DNA from: Hyphomicrobiales bacterium
GTDB taxonomy: Bacteria > Pseudomonadota > Alphaproteobacteria > Rhizobiales > Aestuariivirgaceae
Direction of reading: 5' to 3'
Assembly (NCBI GenBank): GCA_026987255.1
Contig: JALSNA010000383.1
Location: 1-8,113 of the forward strand
Length of the DNA stretch: 8,113 nt
In this document: one piece after another, positions 5,690 to 8,113 of the stretch
How the letters are laid out: every line of letters starts with the position of its first letter
Numbering within the stretch: position 1 is the first letter of the stretch
Notes under the pieces: model-generated
Told to the model about the DNA's origin: nothing
Seen by the model: only the letters and a program-made list of their open reading frames with translations
The model's database searches: none
Made by a program: the position numbers and the translations under genes

Positions 5690-5918
5690 TGTCTTGTCGC
5701 TCCTGTCATGGGCAGCCCCGCCTTGTCCGGAAAGGCCCGCGCGCCCTGCGTTAAGGTTCGAGAAACCATCCTGGCCGATGCTGCAAAGGCGCCAAGGGCA
5801 TCCCAAGCGCGCGGCAGCGGCCAGATACCTTAAACACATCCGCCATGAGGCGGCAAGTCATATGCTGGCCGCATTTGGACTCGAAGATGGCAGCCGCGCA
5901 GGGGTGAGGCCAAGGCGC
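5690..5918. other. Divergent intergenic region between dapA and slt
   Basis: This 229-nt spacer should contain promoters for both the leftward dapA and the rightward transglycosylase. I see the dapA ribosome binding site (5700-5704) and a small hairpin CCGCC-ATGA-GGCGG (5840-5853), but no promoter pair I would defend on either strand. Both flanking reading frames stay open into this region (dapA to about 5839, slt to at least an in-frame ATG at 5862), as expected in GC-rich DNA, which leaves the exact starts open. Confidence 0.6.
5700..5704 (-). promoter_or_regulatory. Ribosome binding site selecting the GTG start of dapA
   Basis: On the minus strand AGGAG stands 10 nt before the GTG at 5689. 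No in-frame ATG near the family N-terminus has a comparable signal, so this supports GTG initiation. Confidence 0.7.
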
Positions 5919-8113
5919 ATGACGGGGGCTGAACGGCACATGAGCATGACGGGCAACGGCGGCAGACCCGCCATTTTGCGAAACATTCTGCTGGCCGGGG
6001 CGCATTTTGGCCTGGGCGTGGTCTTGCTTGGCGTGCTGGCCACGGCAGGTCATGCACGCAGCGAGGATTCGGAACCGGCGGCCACCAACTTCACCTCAGG
6101 CACCGGCGTCTCGCGGGTCTCCTCCATGCCGAAGGAGGCTGCGGCGGCTGCCGTCTATACCGCCCTGAAAGGCGATTATGCGAAAGCGGCGCGCATGGCC
6201 CTTGCGTCACACGATCCGGTGGCGGTCAAGCTGGTGGAATGGCTTTATCTGCGCGCCGAGCCGGGCAAGGCCGGCCCGGAGCGGCTGAGCGCCTTTGCGC
6301 GCGCCAATCCCAAATGGCCCTATGTGCGCTCGCTGCGCGCCAAGGCCGAAAAGGAGCTGCTCTTGCAGGCGGACAGGGCCCTGCTGGAGAGGCATTTTTC
6401 CCGCTACAAGCCAATCACCGCCAGCGGATATGCCGCACTCGCCAGGCTGCGCCTGCTGCAAGGACGCAGGCAGGAGGCGGCCCGGGCCCTGCGCCGGGCC
6501 TGGGCCAATCCATGGCTCGATGCCAAGGTGGAGGCCTTCATCGCCGCCAACATGCGCGGCCTGCTGGGCCGGGCGGATCACGAACGCAGGCTGTGGCGGC
6601 TGATCATGGCCCAGCAGACGCTTGCGGGGCTGCGCACGGCGCGGTTCTTGCCCGCCCCCTACCCTGCCGCGGCCAAGGCGGCGCGCGCCCTGATGCGGCT
6701 GCGCCGGGAGGGCCCGGCGCTCTACAGACGCCTGCCGGCCGCCATGCGCGCCAAGACAGCCATGCGCTATGCCTATGCGCGCTACCTGCGCAAGCGCGGC
6801 CCGTGGACATCGGCGCTGGCCATGCTGGAGCGGCTGCCGAAGCGCTCCGCCCAGATCGACCCGAAGCAATGGTGGGTGGAAAAACGCCTGCTGGCGCGTT
6901 ACCTGTTATCGCCCAAATACCGCAAATACTGGCCGCGCGCCTATCGCCTGGCCGCCTCGCACGGCTATAGGCGCCCCGGCAAGGCGGGCTTTCGCGGCGA
7001 GTTTCTCGCCGGCTTCATCGCCTTGGAAAAACTCCACCAGCCCGGGCGCGCCCTGAGCCATTTCAGGCGCATGCCGCGCTTTGCCACCACGCGCACGCAA
7101 AAATCCAAGGCCTGGTACTGGGTGGGCCGGGCGCGCGAGGCCAGCGGCGATCTGGCCGGGGCGCGCCGCGCCTATGCGGAATCGGCCAAAACTCCCAGCG
7201 TCTATTACGGCCTTCTGTCGCGCGAGAAACTGGGGCTGGGACATGTCCGCTTCCATGTCCCCGCCGCCTGGCCCACGGCCAGGGCCAAGGCGGATTTGCG
7301 CAGGCACGAATTCGGCCGCGCCGTGCGCATTCTTGCCAAGGCCGGAGCAGACCGCCACATAGGGGCCTTCATCTGGCCCCTGGCCTTTGCCTTCAATGAC
7401 CGCGCCCATCTGGCGGCGGCGGCCTCCATCCTGTGGGACGCGGGCGGGCCGGGCATGGCGGTGCGGCTGGCCAAGGCCACCGGCTCGCGCGGCATCGATC
7501 TGGACAATTACGGCTATCCGGTCAAGGCGCTGCCGAAGTTCCGCCATCTGGGGCCGCCGCTGAGCAAACCGGCCCTGCTGGCCTTGATCCGCCAGGAGAG
7601 CGAGTTCAACGCCCGCGCCGGATCGCACGCCGGGGCCAAGGGGCTGATGCAGCTCATGCCGCGCACGGCGCGCTATATCGCGGGCAAGCTCGGATTGCCC
7701 TACAAGCGCGCCTGGCTGATCAACAGGCCATCTTACAATCTCACCCTGGGCCGCTATTACGTGGCCCGGGAGATCGAGCGCTTCGGCGGCTCCTACATTC
7801 TCGGCTTTGCCGCCTACAACGCCGGTGGCGGCAACGTCAACAAGTGGCTGAAGCTGTTCGGCGACCCGCGCACCGGCCGGCCCGATCCCATTGACTGGGT
7901 GGAGATGATCCCGGTGACCGAAACCCGCCGCTACGTGCAAAAGCTGATCCAGAACATGCACATCTACCGCATGCGCCTGAACATGCCCGCACGGCCCATA
8001 TCAAGGGATCTGTGGCGCGGGGCACGCGGCTGGCATGAGCAGGTGATGCGCTCCGGCGCGGCCGGAAAGGCGGCCCCCGCCCGCCACAAGACGCCCAAGC
8101 CAGGCGCCTGCGG
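5919..8113 (+). CDS. slt: Soluble lytic murein transglycosylase, Slt family (3' end beyond window)
   Basis: This periplasmic enzyme cleaves the glycan strand of peptidoglycan, forming 1,6-anhydro-muropeptides. At least 731 codons are open to the edge with no stop. A signal peptide is visible: a basic stretch (RPAILRN), a hydrophobic core (ILLAGAHFGLGVVLLGVLATA) and a likely cleavage after AGHA. The long middle part (about 75-530 counted from 5919) is rich in Ala, Arg and Leu helices, like the alpha-superhelical doughnut of Slt70. The catalytic GH23 domain follows: LIRQESEFNARAGSHAGAKGLMQLMP with catalytic Glu about 560, GLMQLMP from about 575, and AAYNAGGGNVNKW around 631-643. The start is uncertain: ATG 5919 has GAGG at 5906-5909 (9 nt spacing), while in-frame ATGs at 5940 and 5946 give a shorter, more usual n-region. 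About 50 residues of basic tail follow the catalytic domain before the edge. No lipobox cysteine is seen, so it is probably soluble. Confidence 0.93.
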   Translation, partial: MTGAERHMSMTGNGGRPAILRNILLAGAHFGLGVVLLGVLATAGHARSEDSEPAATNFTSGTGVSRVSSMPKEAAAAAVYTALKGDYAKAARMALASHDPVAVKLVEWLYLRAEPGKAGPERLSAFARANPKWPYVRSLRAKAEKELLLQADRALLERHFSRYKPITASGYAALARLRLLQGRRQEAARALRRAWANPWLDAKVEAFIAANMRGLLGRADHERRLWRLIMAQQTLAGLRTARFLPAPYPAAAKAARALMRLRREGPALYRRLPAAMRAKTAMRYAYARYLRKRGPWTSALAMLERLPKRSAQIDPKQWWVEKRLLARYLLSPKYRKYWPRAYRLAASHGYRRPGKAGFRGEFLAGFIALEKLHQPGRALSHFRRMPRFATTRTQKSKAWYWVGRAREASGDLAGARRAYAESAKTPSVYYGLLSREKLGLGHVRFHVPAAWPTARAKADLRRHEFGRAVRILAKAGADRHIGAFIWPLAFAFNDRAHLAAAASILWDAGGPGMAVRLAKATGSRGIDLDNYGYPVKALPKFRHLGPPLSKPALLALIRQESEFNARAGSHAGAKGLMQLMPRTARYIAGKLGLPYKRAWLINRPSYNLTLGRYYVAREIERFGGSYILGFAAYNAGGGNVNKWLKLFGDPRTGRPDPIDWVEMIPVTETRRYVQKLIQNMHIYRMRLNMPARPISRDLWRGARGWHEQVMRSGAAGKAAPARHKTPKPGAC

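Noticed and set aside
4742..5833. Plus-strand open frame (363 codons) opposite dapA and the start of smpB
   Set aside because: Mirror of dapA; the sequence is Gly/His-rich with no domain, while the minus strand encodes a complete enzyme with all active-site residues.
5840..5853. CCGCC-ATGA-GGCGG hairpin in the dapA-slt spacer
   Set aside because: A 5-bp GC stem without a T-run is common by chance in DNA of this composition and is too short to call a terminator or operator.
6906..7961. Minus-strand open frame (351 codons) opposite the transglycosylase
   Set aside because: It is antisense to the GH23 catalytic region, whose motifs are clear in the plus frame. The product has no recognisable family and the frame is explained by high GC at third codon positions.

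Overview
The window is about 65% GC and densely packed with genes. It reads as chromosomal DNA of an alphaproteobacterium. The evidence is an LdtR-like MarR regulator, an alphaproteobacterial-style cysteine synthase (TAGNTG substrate loop), a 3-mercaptopyruvate sulfurtransferase next to an AlaX editing protein, and dapA-smpB divergent from a Slt-type lytic transglycosylase. I cannot name the genus. The gene content is housekeeping; I see no prophage, insertion sequence, CRISPR array, tRNA or rRNA.

Layout. At the left edge the first 11 codons of a minus-strand gene, probably a protein-L-isoaspartate O-methyltransferase relative, leave the window. Diverging from it is a compact plus-strand run at 171-3392: cysteine synthase, AlaX-type alanyl-tRNA editing hydrolase, 3-mercaptopyruvate sulfurtransferase and a GNAT acetyltransferase. 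Spacings are 5 nt, 29 nt and a 1-nt stop/start overlap, so it is probably one operon. It ends at a strong intrinsic terminator (3435-3467).

Converging on that terminator is a minus-strand MarR/LdtR-like regulator (3515-4021). Its 275-nt upstream region is the only clearly AT-rich stretch, about 30% GC over 4101-4170. It holds several small repeats and palindromes that could be promoter or operator elements. Beyond it are the translationally coupled minus-strand genes dapA and smpB (dapA first, smpB downstream). After a 229-nt divergent intergenic region, a plus-strand soluble lytic transglycosylase runs off the right edge.

How the genes fit together. The left operon concerns cysteine synthesis, sulfur transfer from a cysteine-derived metabolite, and clearance of mischarged tRNA(Ala). 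On the right, dapA makes a precursor of meso-diaminopimelate and slt cuts peptidoglycan, and LdtR-like regulators are known to control L,D-transpeptidases, so three of four genes there relate to the cell wall; smpB serves ribosome rescue. I found no convincing undescribed system. The items most worth checking are the non-coding motifs in front of the regulator and between the divergent gene pairs.
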